In this document: positions 6,985 to 17,272 of the stretch, in pieces
How the letters are laid out: each line of letters begins with the position of its first letter
How positions within the stretch are numbered: the stretch's first letter is position 1
Source of the DNA: Psychrosphaera sp. B3R10
GTDB taxonomy: Bacteria > Pseudomonadota > Gammaproteobacteria > Enterobacterales > Alteromonadaceae
Assembly (NCBI RefSeq): GCF_018861025.1
Contig: NZ_JAHKQH010000012.1
Coordinates: forward strand, 1-47,194
Direction: 5' to 3'
DNA: 47,194 nucleotides
Notes under the pieces: model-generated
What the model was told of the DNA's origin: nothing
Databases searched by the model: none
What the model saw: only the letters and a program-made list of their open reading frames with translations
Position numbers and translations under genes: made by a program

Positions 6985-9777
6985 CTAGAATAATGGGTAA
7001 CTAAATGACAATGCCACTGAACGCCCTAATGGCGATTGTAAATGTGACCAGTAGTAAGGCCAGCGAGGACTTGTTTCATCAGTAACAGGCATCTCATTTG
7101 TTAAGTTATTCACGACAAATTGTAAATTTAAGTGATTATCAAATGAGTAACTAACGCTTGCATTAGCTGTGTAATATGGCGGTAATTTCTTAGTACCAAT
7201 GAAATTGTTAACCGCTGACTGGCGACGAATAAATAAGCTCGAATTAATACGTCTGAAACCTGTAAGATTATTTGAATAAGTTAAGTACAAGTTTGTTACC
7301 GAATTCGGCGTTGATAACCCCAGTTGTCCATCAACTAAACTAACGACTTCATCACCAGCAAAACGCAACCAATCATGTTTTAATGTTGCTGAATGACTAA
7401 TACCAGCACCAAAACGGCCTAACGCGGCTGATTCCCAGTTCCCGTTTACGCGAATATCAAGCCCTTCTTTTTCCACAAATTCTTGGTTTTGTGGTTGAAT
7501 GGTCACTCCGATTAATTCATTTGTTACCGAATCACGTTGAATTCTTGAATTTACATCTTCACAGAATTGGCTATCTGAATTACGTTCACCATTTTCACAC
7601 TGCCATTCGCCTACAAATAGGTCGAAAGCACTTTCACTGGTTACCATGTCGTTCAGGCGAATTGACCACCAGTCAATCGATACACCAAAATTTAAGTTTG
7701 GTGAATACGCAAAACCGATGCTTTTTTCTGAACCTTTCTCTTCTTCCAATTTATCTGAACCACTGCGCGTTGAACGAATAATCGATGAGCTACAGTTCCC
7801 AACAAATGCTTCGCCGTCATAACAACCTGGTGATAATAAATCAGTCGCCCCAGTGAATCCCTTTGATTCACCGTAGATATTAAACATATCTGGTGCTCGG
7901 AAACTTTGTGACATACCACCACGCATTTTTATCGCTTCCGTTAACAAATAAACAAATTTCGCTTGGGAGGTTTGACGTCCGCCGATTGAGCTGTCGTCGT
8001 TATATTCGTCATAACGAGTCGCTAACGTTACCTCTAACTTTTGAGTTAATGGTAAACGAAACTCAACGCCTGCGGCATAACGTTCACGAGTACCTTTGGC
8101 GTAAACTGAACCGATATTCATCCAGCTCAATCCGTCTTCTCCTAGTGCACGTGCATCTGGCACCACTTCGGTAGTTGAACGGTTGTAATCCAGCACCAAT
8201 GCCATTTGCATTGGGTTATATAACAATCCAAAATCCGATATTGAACCTGCTAATTTAGCTTGGAAAGACGACGCGGTTGAACTGGCTTCAGTATTAGTTT
8301 GGCCCACTAATAAATCTCGATCCGCAGAAGCGTCTCTAAAAATATTATTGACAAAGGCATCATCAAAAAAGTCATTGTCGACTTCATAAGTTGTTTCAGC
8401 GACTTCTGAATAATATTCACTACCTTCAAACAACCACGCTTCAACAGCTTCTTTTTTCAATGCATCACTGGATTGAGTTTGGTCATAGCGTGAGTTAGAA
8501 ATTGATACATCCCATAACCAATCTTCGTTGAACATTTCAAAAATACCTTCAACCCCAACGACACCTGTAACAACATCCATATTGTATTCAGATTCTGAAT
8601 AACCTAAATCTGGCGCAAATGAACGACGTGAGACATACAAACGGTCTGAACGTAAACCGCGTTCACCATAGACATAACCGTTCCAGTTTAACGAAGGATT
8701 TGAACTTTTTGCCTGAGCCGATGACACTAACAACGTTGCAAAACCAGTTACGTCATTAGTAAAGTCGTAACGACCATCTAAGAAAAATGACACTTTGTTG
8801 TAATCTGAATTCATGGCAATGCCTTCAGAACCATCATACGTACAGGCTTGTTTTCCAACATCGCCGGTGCTTTCTGATGCCGTCATATTTCCTTGCATGT
8901 CTTCACAAGCCATATCTGGCGATACGTAAGGATTATCCTGTGAGATTTGACCTGCACGATACTCTGCGGCTGATATTGCTGTCGTTGTATAACGGCGGTC
9001 TTGTAAATATGGAACTTCATCCGCGCTTGTCGCTTTTGAAGTAAAAGCTTCGATACCGTACGTTAACGACCCTTTACTCCAGGCGTTTCCGCTAATGAAA
9101 GAAATGTTACCTGTACCACCATAACCTTCTTCAAAGCCGCCGAAGTAGCCTGAAATCGACGTTTGCTCCATGTCTCGTTTGGTGATGAAGTTAAGTACCC
9201 CACCAACGGCGTCCGAACCATAAATAGCCGATGCCCCTGAACTTAAATATTCAACACGAGCAATAGCACTTCTTGGGATTGAACCTAAATCCACCCCGTT
9301 TTGTTCTCCACCAAATGGCAATGGGTAATCTGCAACTCGGCGACCATTGATTAGTACCAATGTACGTCCGGTGCCTAATCCTCTAAAATTAGCTTCCTGT
9401 GCGCCGACGGTAAAGCCCGATAACAAGTTACCTGAATCACCCTCTGAATAACCTGAGTTCTCTGACAAAGACTCGATTACATCGGCAATTGTCAACAACC
9501 CTTTTGCTTTCATCTCTTCTTCATCGATGATGGTCATTGGCTCTGCACCGTCGTAACCTTCACGTGGTATAAATGAACCAGTAATGACGATGCGCTCTAC
9601 AGTTTTATCTTCTTTTTTCTCTTTCGACGCTACTTTTTTATCGCTTGTTTTTTCAACTTGCGTTAAATCAGCCGAACTTTTATTTTCTGTTTCTGGAGCT
9701 GCAAGGGCAACTGAACTCAAAGAGCCCAATAACAATAAAGATACTGCACTGGCTAGCTTCTTTTTATTAAATATCAT
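6985..9777 (-). CDS. TonB-dependent outer-membrane receptor
   Basis: The 930-residue product has a signal peptide (residues 1-26), then a Lys/Glu-rich stretch and a TonB-box-like segment ERIVITGS at 61-68. The plug domain follows (NGRRVADYPLP, RVEYLSSGASAIYGSDAVGG at about 145-195), and then a long beta-barrel ending in the terminal aromatic residue of outer-membrane proteins (SYPLF). Family members import large substrates through the outer membrane using energy from TonB. No SusD-like partner is adjacent. The gene follows the autotransporter by 57 bases and precedes the S9 peptidase by 49 bases, so a peptide or protein-derived ligand is the best contextual guess. A run AGGATAT just before the ATG serves as ribosome-binding site. 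Confidence 0.95.
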   Translation of the reverse strand: MIFNKKKLASAVSLLLLGSLSSVALAAPETENKSSADLTQVEKTSDKKVASKEKKEDKTVERIVITGSFIPREGYDGAEPMTIIDEEEMKAKGLLTIADVIESLSENSGYSEGDSGNLLSGFTVGAQEANFRGLGTGRTLVLINGRRVADYPLPFGGEQNGVDLGSIPRSAIARVEYLSSGASAIYGSDAVGGVLNFITKRDMEQTSISGYFGGFEEGYGGTGNISFISGNAWSKGSLTYGIEAFTSKATSADEVPYLQDRRYTTTAISAAEYRAGQISQDNPYVSPDMACEDMQGNMTASESTGDVGKQACTYDGSEGIAMNSDYNKVSFFLDGRYDFTNDVTGFATLLVSSAQAKSSNPSLNWNGYVYGERGLRSDRLYVSRRSFAPDLGYSESEYNMDVVTGVVGVEGIFEMFNEDWLWDVSISNSRYDQTQSSDALKKEAVEAWLFEGSEYYSEVAETTYEVDNDFFDDAFVNNIFRDASADRDLLVGQTNTEASSTASSFQAKLAGSISDFGLLYNPMQMALVLDYNRSTTEVVPDARALGEDGLSWMNIGSVYAKGTRERYAAGVEFRLPLTQKLEVTLATRYDEYNDDSSIGGRQTSQAKFVYLLTEAIKMRGGMSQSFRAPDMFNIYGESKGFTGATDLLSPGCYDGEAFVGNCSSSIIRSTRSGSDKLEEEKGSEKSIGFAYSPNLNFGVSIDWWSIRLNDMVTSESAFDLFVGEWQCENGERNSDSQFCEDVNSRIQRDSVTNELIGVTIQPQNQEFVEKEGLDIRVNGNWESAALGRFGAGISHSATLKHDWLRFAGDEVVSLVDGQLGLSTPNSVTNLYLTYSNNLTGFRRINSSLFIRRQSAVNNFIGTKKLPPYYTANASVSYSFDNHLNLQFVVNNLTNEMPVTDETSPRWPYYWSHLQSPLGRSVALSFSYPLF

Positions 9778-9810
9778 GATATATCCTAATAACTTAAATA
9801 CTTTTCCGTA

Positions 9811-9827
9811 GAGGGGCTAAGCCCCTC
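9811..9827. terminator. Short hairpin between autotransporter and receptor genes
   Basis: GAGGGGCT at 9811-9818 pairs with AGCCCCTC at 9820-9827. The hairpin lies just after the autotransporter stop codon on the minus strand, but no T-run follows it. It could be a weak terminator, an attenuator or an mRNA-stabilising 3' structure that lowers expression of the downstream receptor relative to the autotransporter. Confidence 0.45.
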
Positions 9828-9834
9828 CAACCTT

Positions 9835-12800
9835 TTACCAGCGGTAGCCTGCTGAGAAACCAATTGAGAAGCCATTTTTGTTTGCTTCGCCATCGTAAAT
9901 GCCGATCAAACTCTTAATGCTCCACTCTTTAAATACTGCATTCACACCTGCATCAAATTGGTAGCCAGTACCACTGATGTCACTTAGGAATGACACATCA
10001 TTAGAAATAACTTGATTTTCAGCTGCTGTACTTACCACATTCAATGTTGCATATGGTGTGACTGAACCTGTTGATAATTCATAGTATTTGTCTAAGTGAA
10101 CCCCTGCTTTTATTTGCTGGCTTACATCATTGTCAAAGGCATAGTTATAGGCCGATGTCGAATCTGTAAATCCGTCAGAGCTGACTTCACTTGTTAACAA
10201 TTGAACATGTGGTATGACGTTATATCCGAATAACTCGAGCTTATAACCTGCCTCTATTGAGCCACCTAGCACCTCACCTTTTGTTCGAGCTGATGAGTCA
10301 TATGCTGTTAGTTTCCCTTCAAATTTAGTTTGGTTTAATACCGCATCTAAATAAACGTCACCTAGCGTGTAACCTACTGAGATAGCTACAGAAGTCATAT
10401 CTAAGCTGGCCGTAGATTGTTGTTCACTTTGAGAGGAATCCGCATTACCTTGACCAACGCTAAAACCGAAGGTTAAGTCAGATACTTTGTATTGTGCTGA
10501 GACATTTAAGCCACTCATTCGTTGAGCAAACGTTAAGTCTTGTGCTGCAACATCACCGGCCACGGCCATGTCAGAATCAGTATGGAATGAATCAACTGTT
10601 GCGCTAAAGCCATCAGAACTATCACTTCGGCGTGTGAAGTGATTTCCAACACTCTGTGCCCAGTAATTTGACGCCATATGAGAGATACTGCTAGCCGTTG
10701 CACCTAATGAAGACAAACCAAACGATACTTTAAGTACTTGCTGTCCGTTCTCTTCGACTTCTTCAGTATCAACAATTGTTCCTGCAAACGAGCCTGTTGC
10801 GCCTGCAAATGAAATGTCTTTCAGTGTTTGTTCACCAGTTGCCGTTACTAATGCTCCATCAGCTTCGTCATTTGAAAGTAAGATATAACTCGCTTCACCT
10901 TTCAATTGGCCTGCCGGAGCAATTGCCACATTTAAGCTACGCGCATAAAACTCTCCATCAGGTTGCTCAGTACCAACTTTTAAATCTCCTTCGATGATAA
11001 ATTGGTCATTACCGTCCATGCCAACTTCTAACATCACTAAACCTGCATTTGTGCCAGTAGTTAAGAAGTTCATGTCACCTATAACTCGTAATTCATCAGA
11101 CGAGCTACCGTTTATCGAAGTAATAGAAACATAACTGTCTGTCGCTGAGTAATGGTTCATTTCGCCAGACTCACCAAGGTTAATGACGTTATTGCCAGCA
11201 AATGAAATATCACCGAACGTGTTATTGAAAACGTTAGTACCAGCACCAAAATCAAATGTATTATTTTCTAATACGACTTGACCAGCAGCCGTTCTTGCCG
11301 CGTTCAAATTATTATCAAATACATCATCACCATCAGTTGTGGTTATATCACCTGTAATAACACCGCTATTAAAAATAGTTGTATTAACATCGCCTGTAAC
11401 CATGACAGCTTTTTCGGTAGCTAACATTTGACCAGAGTTGACGATAGATAAACTGCCATTACCAACTTCTGCACCGTCTATATGAGCTTGCACCCCCACT
11501 CGAGCGTTGATAACGCCCTCATTTCCAACTTGAGCAATAGCGTTTACAGCATCAACTGTGACAGTTTCCCACTCTTGGACCATGATTTGGTCACCAAATT
11601 GGTCTAGCATCAAGAAACCATTTTCATCGCGAAGCTCAACCATATCTGGAGCCATTTCTACAGTTGAAACGAGATCACCATTTGCATCTTCAACAAATAC
11701 AATTGATTCTTCTCCGTTAATCAAAACTGGGCTGAAAGATAAAGTGGACTCTTCAGTTTCGTTAATTGAATTAACTGAAACTTTAATACCAATATCAGAA
11801 TTAATTTCATTGCGGTTAACTAGCAATGCTTGGGTAAGATTTTCGACTACGATCCCTGACTCAACTGCATTGATCACACCATCATTATAAGCGGTAGCCA
11901 ATGTCGCTTTATCAGCGAAGGCTAATTCAACACCTGTCGCCGAGTTACCTGAGCTTAGGCGCTTATTATCACCAGAAATAGAGATACCATTGGTCGCATT
12001 GATGGTGCCGTTATTATTCGTATTTTGTTGAGATATTGAGCCTAAACGGACCTGAGAACGGTTTACTGAACGAATAATATAGGCTTGCTCTAAACCGTCA
12101 TTGGTTAAGATTGCATTGCCATTTTCGTCTACTATTTTTTGTGTTGAATATTTTTCACCAGAATCATCTGAATACGTAAAAATACCATCATCATCCGCCA
12201 CAACAACTAATGGAGTTCCATCTTCTCCATTAACTCTTGTATATATAGTTAGCGTAACTTTTTCATTATTTTCGTCATAGGTATATTTAGTTAACGGGCT
12301 GTCAAATTCTGTGTTGGCTATGGCAATTGACTCTATACTGATACCGTTTGAATTTTCGCCACCAGTAATAGTACCTCCATTGTAGGTAGTGCCAGATAAA
12401 CCTAAAGTATGCATTCCTGAACTTTGGTTTCCAACTTGTAAGTCACCAACATTTATAGCGTTTGATGCATAAGATTCTGCTCTCATGCCGTCGGATCCAT
12501 TACCTACATTAATTTCACCTGCATTTACGGTATACGCTTGATAAAGACCTACCGTGCTCATTCCAAATGAGTCGTCACCGGTTTCAATGATACCTTGACC
12601 GAAGTTAATCGTGCCGGCAAATACAGCACGGTTCTCCATTCCAGCAACGTTTTCGCCACCGGTAATTGAACCTTTATTAAGCAACGCACTTTGGACTCCA
12701 CCACTTTGTTCACTCCATGCATTGCCCAAAGCACGCATACCAGCTCCACGCTGGAAGAAGTCAAAGTTGTTATCGTTAGGGCCATTATCACCAATGGTAA

Positions 12801-15687
12801 TATCCCCTTCATTTAGCCCGTAAGCATACAAGCCAAAGATTGCCATGCCATTTGCATTATCACCTGTTGTGACAGTTCCATAGTTTTTAGCAGAGGCTGT
12901 ATAATCATATTCAACGTTTTCGAAATTTTCTTTTGTCGTACTTACGTTGGAAACAAAAATACCGTGAGCCATTTCACCAGTCACTATTTCGCCATTATTA
13001 ATGGCCACAGAATACGCATCTAAACCACCAGCAACTGCTGAAGTGATGCCACCTGATTGGCGATAGTTATAACTGTCTCGTCCTCCTTCAGCAGGACCTA
13101 CTGTATGGCCATTTCCAACTTTTACATAACCATCATTTTTGACATACGACGGACCGTGCCAGCTTTGAGAAAAGATGCCCTGACCTAAATCACCAGTAAT
13201 AATAACCCCAGTTTCAGAGTTAATAATTCGATGACTTGCAAAACCTTCAACCGTAGTATTACTTGCGCGGATGCCGTGAGAGTACGTCCAAAATGCGTTA
13301 TATGTTTCAGGCGCGTTATGGTGGAACCCCTTGCCTACTTCAATGGTTCCATTATTTATAACTTCGACTTCACCAAACTTTTGTTTAACTGAAATAGCGT
13401 TAGATTTATCGCCTAATTTGATATTACCGTCATTAATAATGGTAGATTTAGAGAATATGACACTACTCGCACCGAGAACCTCGTCATCGCCACGTCCATA
13501 ATGAGCAGCTATCGTTGCATTGCTGGAAACGTTAGCCCCCATTGCAGTTAGCTGAATACCGGTTGTAGTTAATGGCACTTCTGCTAAAGCGATTTTTTCA
13601 CCCGCATTGTTATACACATACAATGTATGCTCAGGTGTTGTATTATCTTCTGTCAGTATTATGTCGCCACTACTGACCAGTAAAGCGTCCCCTTCACCTT
13701 GACCAGCGAACTGAGCGATAACATCAGCATTAACACCAACAGCACCAACTTCTAAATTACTCGTACTCATAGTTGCAACATGATTTATGTTGATTGCAAC
13801 AGAACCTGTTTCCAGTAACTCAATATCACCTTGGCTGTTAACATAAGTCTCACCTAAACCTGATGACATAATACCAACGGAGTCCCGACTAATTTTTAAC
13901 TCACCATTATTAACAATAGTGGTGGAACCATTACCCGCCGCATATATACCAACCGCCGAATTGGCTAAACTCAAATCTAAATCACCATTATTGGTGATTT
14001 CTATATCCCCTCTATCACCTATATATTCGCGAACGTTATGGTAATATTTATAGGTTACTTCTGAGTATATTTTTACTGCTTCGTTATCTACAAATTTAGT
14101 CCCTATTTGCACAGCCCCGTCAGCAACAACTGTTTTGTTTTGAGCTTCGTCTATTTCATTGTAATAAGAGTTTGCAAGGTTAACGGTTGACGCTACGATA
14201 GCGCCGCCACCAGTCCCCTCTGTCAAAGTAACATCACCAGAATTGGTAATATCCACAGAGTCACCCGATGGATTGTGACCAAATACGCCGTTACTCCCCG
14301 CACCTACAGTTAACGCGCCATCATTGGTAATGGTCACTTCTGTATCACTGCTATCCACATTATAAAACGTAATGTCATTATAAATGTGCTCACGAGTAAC
14401 CTTTTGCTCATTGCCATTAACATCAACTGTTTCAGTTTCTGACCATGTGTGATCGTATTGGAATACATCTTTAACTACTGAGCCAGTCCCCACAGAAATA
14501 GCTTGTGCGTTATAGCCAGTCGATAAATCTCCTGTATTTTCGATAAGCACATCACCAGTTTGAGTACTGACACTGATACCTTTAGCTCTGTCTCCTATCG
14601 TGATTGCACCGTCATTTACTACTTCAATATTACCCGATACAGATGCAACTTCGACACCTGTAGCACTAACCGTCAGGGTATTAACACCGGCAGGTGAATG
14701 TAGTCTTCTGCCATAAGCCATAATGGCGGTATCATCTAGACCATCATCATTTTTATCGAAGGTGTCGATTTGTGAGAAACCAGTTTTAATTTCAACTGTT
14801 CCATCAATTAAATAGGTCACTGAGTCACCAGAGCCAACCGTAATGTCACCCGAATTTTCGATCAGGATATCCCCAGCTTCTGAGCTGGCGGTAATTCCAA
14901 TAGAATCTTTAGTTGTTAAGGCTCCTTCTGGGGCAACCACAATAGTGATATCTTCGCGACTATCATAGTTATCCATACGTTCAGCTATGCCAGTTTTCTC
15001 TTCATCAGACAAAACAAATCCAGCACTTTCTAATTCAGCTATTACTTGGTCTGGCGTTACATCAGCACCAAAAGTAACTGCTAAATGTTCATCAACATTA
15101 TCCCAGGCTGGTTCAGCTAAAAGCGCTGCGACTTGTTCAGATTTTTCTTCATCTGTAAGGCTATCATCCGCATTGATCGCTTCTATTTGTAAATCTCTTT
15201 GTGCAGGGTTTAATAACGAAACCTGAATACCATTAGCTGCAGTATCCATCGTTCCGATAACCACAAATTGAGCAGGATTCACTCCTAATTGTGTCGCCAA
15301 AGATTCTGTGAAACCAACATCTGTGTAAGTCTTTTCGTATTGATCTGCTCCAACAACTTCCGCATTTCCTGCTTCAATATCACCTGAATTTCCGATGTAC
15401 ACTTCTTCAGTGCCAGTTTCATGAATGTCGATTGGATCAATTAAGCCGTCATTTGCCGCAACTTTAGTTAAATCTGCGACGGCAAAGCCTACGGTTTCAT
15501 CCTGCACGGATTTGCTAGTTGCCGCACTCACTTCACCCACAGTTGTTGCTGGCGGTGTAATATTTTGAGCTAACGCTGCAGGGGCAAATGCCAACGAGCT
15601 TGAAACCGCGACAGAAGTAAATAACGCATGCCGAATGGCATTAGTTAACTTCCTATGAACGGAAGGAATACTTTGTGTTTGAGACAT
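9835..15687 (-). CDS. Giant autotransporter (type Va) with repetitive passenger
   Basis: The 1950-residue product begins with an extended signal peptide (residues about 1-41, ending PAALAQ). A helical, charged region with EEKSEQVAALLAE follows at about 150-230. Then comes a very long passenger built from repeats of the type N-x-G-x-I/L-x-x-G-x-x-x-x-G-I/M (for example ITNDGALTVGAGSNGVFG), typical of a parallel beta-helix. The last roughly 285 residues form an autotransporter beta-domain with alternating strands ending GYRW, the terminal aromatic signature. The passenger should be displayed on the cell surface as an adhesin or binding scaffold. AAGGA ten bases before the ATG supports the start. 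It is the first gene of the minus-strand run leading into the TonB-dependent receptor. Its ligand is unknown, and no protease catalytic motif was seen in the passenger. Confidence 0.9.
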   Translation of the reverse strand: MSQTQSIPSVHRKLTNAIRHALFTSVAVSSSLAFAPAALAQNITPPATTVGEVSAATSKSVQDETVGFAVADLTKVAANDGLIDPIDIHETGTEEVYIGNSGDIEAGNAEVVGADQYEKTYTDVGFTESLATQLGVNPAQFVVIGTMDTAANGIQVSLLNPAQRDLQIEAINADDSLTDEEKSEQVAALLAEPAWDNVDEHLAVTFGADVTPDQVIAELESAGFVLSDEEKTGIAERMDNYDSREDITIVVAPEGALTTKDSIGITASSEAGDILIENSGDITVGSGDSVTYLIDGTVEIKTGFSQIDTFDKNDDGLDDTAIMAYGRRLHSPAGVNTLTVSATGVEVASVSGNIEVVNDGAITIGDRAKGISVSTQTGDVLIENTGDLSTGYNAQAISVGTGSVVKDVFQYDHTWSETETVDVNGNEQKVTREHIYNDITFYNVDSSDTEVTITNDGALTVGAGSNGVFGHNPSGDSVDITNSGDVTLTEGTGGGAIVASTVNLANSYYNEIDEAQNKTVVADGAVQIGTKFVDNEAVKIYSEVTYKYYHNVREYIGDRGDIEITNNGDLDLSLANSAVGIYAAGNGSTTIVNNGELKISRDSVGIMSSGLGETYVNSQGDIELLETGSVAININHVATMSTSNLEVGAVGVNADVIAQFAGQGEGDALLVSSGDIILTEDNTTPEHTLYVYNNAGEKIALAEVPLTTTGIQLTAMGANVSSNATIAAHYGRGDDEVLGASSVIFSKSTIINDGNIKLGDKSNAISVKQKFGEVEVINNGTIEVGKGFHHNAPETYNAFWTYSHGIRASNTTVEGFASHRIINSETGVIITGDLGQGIFSQSWHGPSYVKNDGYVKVGNGHTVGPAEGGRDSYNYRQSGGITSAVAGGLDAYSVAINNGEIVTGEMAHGIFVSNVSTTKENFENVEYDYTASAKNYGTVTTGDNANGMAIFGLYAYGLNEGDITIGDNGPNDNNFDFFQRGAGMRALGNAWSEQSGGVQSALLNKGSITGGENVAGMENRAVFAGTINFGQGIIETGDDSFGMSTVGLYQAYTVNAGEINVGNGSDGMRAESYASNAINVGDLQVGNQSSGMHTLGLSGTTYNGGTITGGENSNGISIESIAIANTEFDSPLTKYTYDENNEKVTLTIYTRVNGEDGTPLVVVADDDGIFTYSDDSGEKYSTQKIVDENGNAILTNDGLEQAYIIRSVNRSQVRLGSISQQNTNNNGTINATNGISISGDNKRLSSGNSATGVELAFADKATLATAYNDGVINAVESGIVVENLTQALLVNRNEINSDIGIKVSVNSINETEESTLSFSPVLINGEESIVFVEDANGDLVSTVEMAPDMVELRDENGFLMLDQFGDQIMVQEWETVTVDAVNAIAQVGNEGVINARVGVQAHIDGAEVGNGSLSIVNSGQMLATEKAVMVTGDVNTTIFNSGVITGDITTTDGDDVFDNNLNAARTAAGQVVLENNTFDFGAGTNVFNNTFGDISFAGNNVINLGESGEMNHYSATDSYVSITSINGSSSDELRVIGDMNFLTTGTNAGLVMLEVGMDGNDQFIIEGDLKVGTEQPDGEFYARSLNVAIAPAGQLKGEASYILLSNDEADGALVTATGEQTLKDISFAGATGSFAGTIVDTEEVEENGQQVLKVSFGLSSLGATASSISHMASNYWAQSVGNHFTRRSDSSDGFSATVDSFHTDSDMAVAGDVAAQDLTFAQRMSGLNVSAQYKVSDLTFGFSVGQGNADSSQSEQQSTASLDMTSVAISVGYTLGDVYLDAVLNQTKFEGKLTAYDSSARTKGEVLGGSIEAGYKLELFGYNVIPHVQLLTSEVSSDGFTDSTSAYNYAFDNDVSQQIKAGVHLDKYYELSTGSVTPYATLNVVSTAAENQVISNDVSFLSDISGTGYQFDAGVNAVFKEWSIKSLIGIYDGEANKNGFSIGFSAGYRW

Positions 15688-15805
15688 ACTTAAAATCCTT
15701 ACTAGATTTGGTTTTACTAGTTATATGAATTAATGAATAACAATTATTCGATTGCAGGATTAAACAAGAGCGTGCGCAAAATATCCAAAGCATTTATGTA
15801 CCGAA

Positions 15806-15836
15806 TTGTACGGGGGGCTTGTCCTCTTCTATAAAA
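15806..15836 (+). promoter_or_regulatory. Possible sigma-70 promoter of the MipA-two-component operon
   Basis: TTGTAC at 15806-15811 and TATAAAA at 15830-15836 are separated by 18 bases and lie about 46 bases before the MipA start. They fit a sigma-70 promoter moderately well. The region is the only promoter space for this plus-strand operon and is shared with the divergent autotransporter gene. Confidence 0.4.
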
Positions 15837-15882
15837 TAGGGGTAGACTCAGGTCATCATTTTAAGAACTTTATTTATTAACT

Positions 15883-16887
15883 ATGAAAGTTTCATCGACT
15901 AATAGATGTTTTCTATTGGCTTGTTTCGGTTTTATATTTTCAACCACTGTACTTGCTACAAATACAAACCAACCAGAACCAAAACAGGCGCCAAATCAGC
16001 CCATTATTCCTGAGTCTGAGCCAAAACCGGTTGATATCGCTGAAGTGGAACTTGCCTTAAATGGCGGTTATGCGGCCTTCGATAGCGCCCTAACTAAAAT
16101 CGACGATACAGGGCCCTATTCCATTGTTACCAATGAGTTCAACTTTCAGATTTCTGCAGGATATGGCGTAGTAGAAAACCCACTTGCCGCGAGAAATGAC
16201 CTACAAGTTTATGTTTTACCGGAGTTCAGCTATTACGGTGAAAGGTTCTATCTTGAAAATTTTGTGATGGGTTATTCCTTATTAGAAACCGACAACTTTA
16301 TCATCGATGTATTTAGCTACTTCAATGATGATGGCTACTTTTTTGAACTAGATGGTCTTGAAAAACTAACAATTTCGAGCATTTTAGATTTTTCCGTCAA
16401 CCGACCGCTCGGTGGGCGTGATAGATTTCCAATGGAAAGAGAATTTGACGAAATTGATCGCGATTTAAGTTACATGGGGGGATTCGTGACCTCGTATCGT
16501 TTTCAAAATTGGGATGCCAAATTCATTGTAAGTACGGATATAAGTGGTGTGCATGACGGGCAGGAAGCCAGTTTTAAGGTCCGTCATATGAAAGTATGGG
16601 ATAAAGTGACCACTGCGGTAAGTGCCAGCGTTATTTATAAGACACATGATTTAATTGATTACTATTATAAACTGCATCCCGGTGAGTTTTTTCTTGGTGA
16701 AAACCTTTCTTTGGGCAATGCGATTAATAAATCGGCAGAACTATATCTAAGCTACCCATTTAACAAACATTTTTCTATGAAGTTTTTACTTAGGCACAGC
16801 TGGCTCGATAGTAATTTAACTACCTCCCCTCTTGTTGAAAAAGACAATTTCACTTCAACATTTGTCGGCTTTAGTTATAGGTATTAA
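15883..16887 (+). CDS. MipA/OmpV family outer-membrane protein
   Basis: The 334-residue product has a signal peptide (residues about 1-25), a Pro/Gln/Glu-rich linker (residues 28-50) and a beta-barrel domain ending SYRY. The strand pattern and the C-terminal SPLV..K..FTSTFVGFSYRY region match the MipA/OmpV family. MipA in E. coli was described as a scaffold between a murein transglycosylase and synthase; OmpV-type relatives respond to osmotic or antimicrobial-peptide conditions. The length is above the usual 250 because of the linker. It is the first gene of a four-gene plus-strand operon whose last two genes are a two-component system, suggesting that its expression or its ligand is tied to the sensor. 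No clear ribosome-binding site precedes the ATG, so the start is moderately sure. Confidence 0.85.
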   Translation: MKVSSTNRCFLLACFGFIFSTTVLATNTNQPEPKQAPNQPIIPESEPKPVDIAEVELALNGGYAAFDSALTKIDDTGPYSIVTNEFNFQISAGYGVVENPLAARNDLQVYVLPEFSYYGERFYLENFVMGYSLLETDNFIIDVFSYFNDDGYFFELDGLEKLTISSILDFSVNRPLGGRDRFPMEREFDEIDRDLSYMGGFVTSYRFQNWDAKFIVSTDISGVHDGQEASFKVRHMKVWDKVTTAVSASVIYKTHDLIDYYYKLHPGEFFLGENLSLGNAINKSAELYLSYPFNKHFSMKFLLRHSWLDSNLTTSPLVEKDNFTSTFVGFSYRY

Positions 16888-16888
16888 C

Positions 16889-17272
16889 GTGAATAGATTT
16901 GCTCTAATTGTATTTTTGACATGTTTTGTAGTTAACGCCTATGGGGTTGAAAAACCAAATGTTTTGGCGATTTCACCGGAAATGTGTGTCACACATATTG
17001 GTAAAGAGCATTGCCAATTAGAGTTTAATATCAAAGTCGAATTCCAAGACGTGACCGACTTTTGTATTGTAATCGACGACCCCCATTTTGTTGACTGCTT
17101 TGTTCAAACCGATAAATTATTAAAACGATATTCTTTGCCGTTAACTGAAAGTACATATTTGCAGATTAAAGACAAAAATGACGAATTGTTAGCAGCTCAA
17201 TTGTTAAGTGTTGCCAAAATTAAAGCTAAAAAAACTCGCCCTAGGCGAAATTTAGGATGGGTACTATTTTGA
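16889..17272 (+). CDS. DUF3019 family small exported protein
   Basis: I place the start at the GTG at 16889, one base after the MipA stop. A longer in-frame start at 16832 would lie inside MipA and would hide the signal peptide. The 127-residue product then has a signal peptide (NRFALIVFLTCFVVNAYG) and a small domain with four cysteines (in EMCVTH, EHCQLE, DFCIVI and VDCFVQ) that could form two disulfides in the periplasm, and a basic C-terminus (KIKAKKTRPRR). It matches DUF3019, a family that I recall occurring between MipA/OmpV and response-regulator genes in marine gammaproteobacteria. The function is unknown; a periplasmic accessory to the sensor kinase is a reasonable inference. Its 3' end overlaps the regulator gene. 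Confidence 0.8.
   Translation: MNRFALIVFLTCFVVNAYGVEKPNVLAISPEMCVTHIGKEHCQLEFNIKVEFQDVTDFCIVIDDPHFVDCFVQTDKLLKRYSLPLTESTYLQIKDKNDELLAAQLLSVAKIKAKKTRPRRNLGWVLF

Noticed and set aside
6985-9777. Reading the TonB receptor as the SusC-like transporter of the sulfatase locus
   Set aside because: It lacks a SusD partner, is 13 kb away behind other operons on the minus strand, and is coupled to a peptidase.
15798-15811. GTAC-N6-GTAC as an operator in the MipA promoter
   Set aside because: The arms are self-complementary four-base words and the centre is not symmetric, so the match is too weak.
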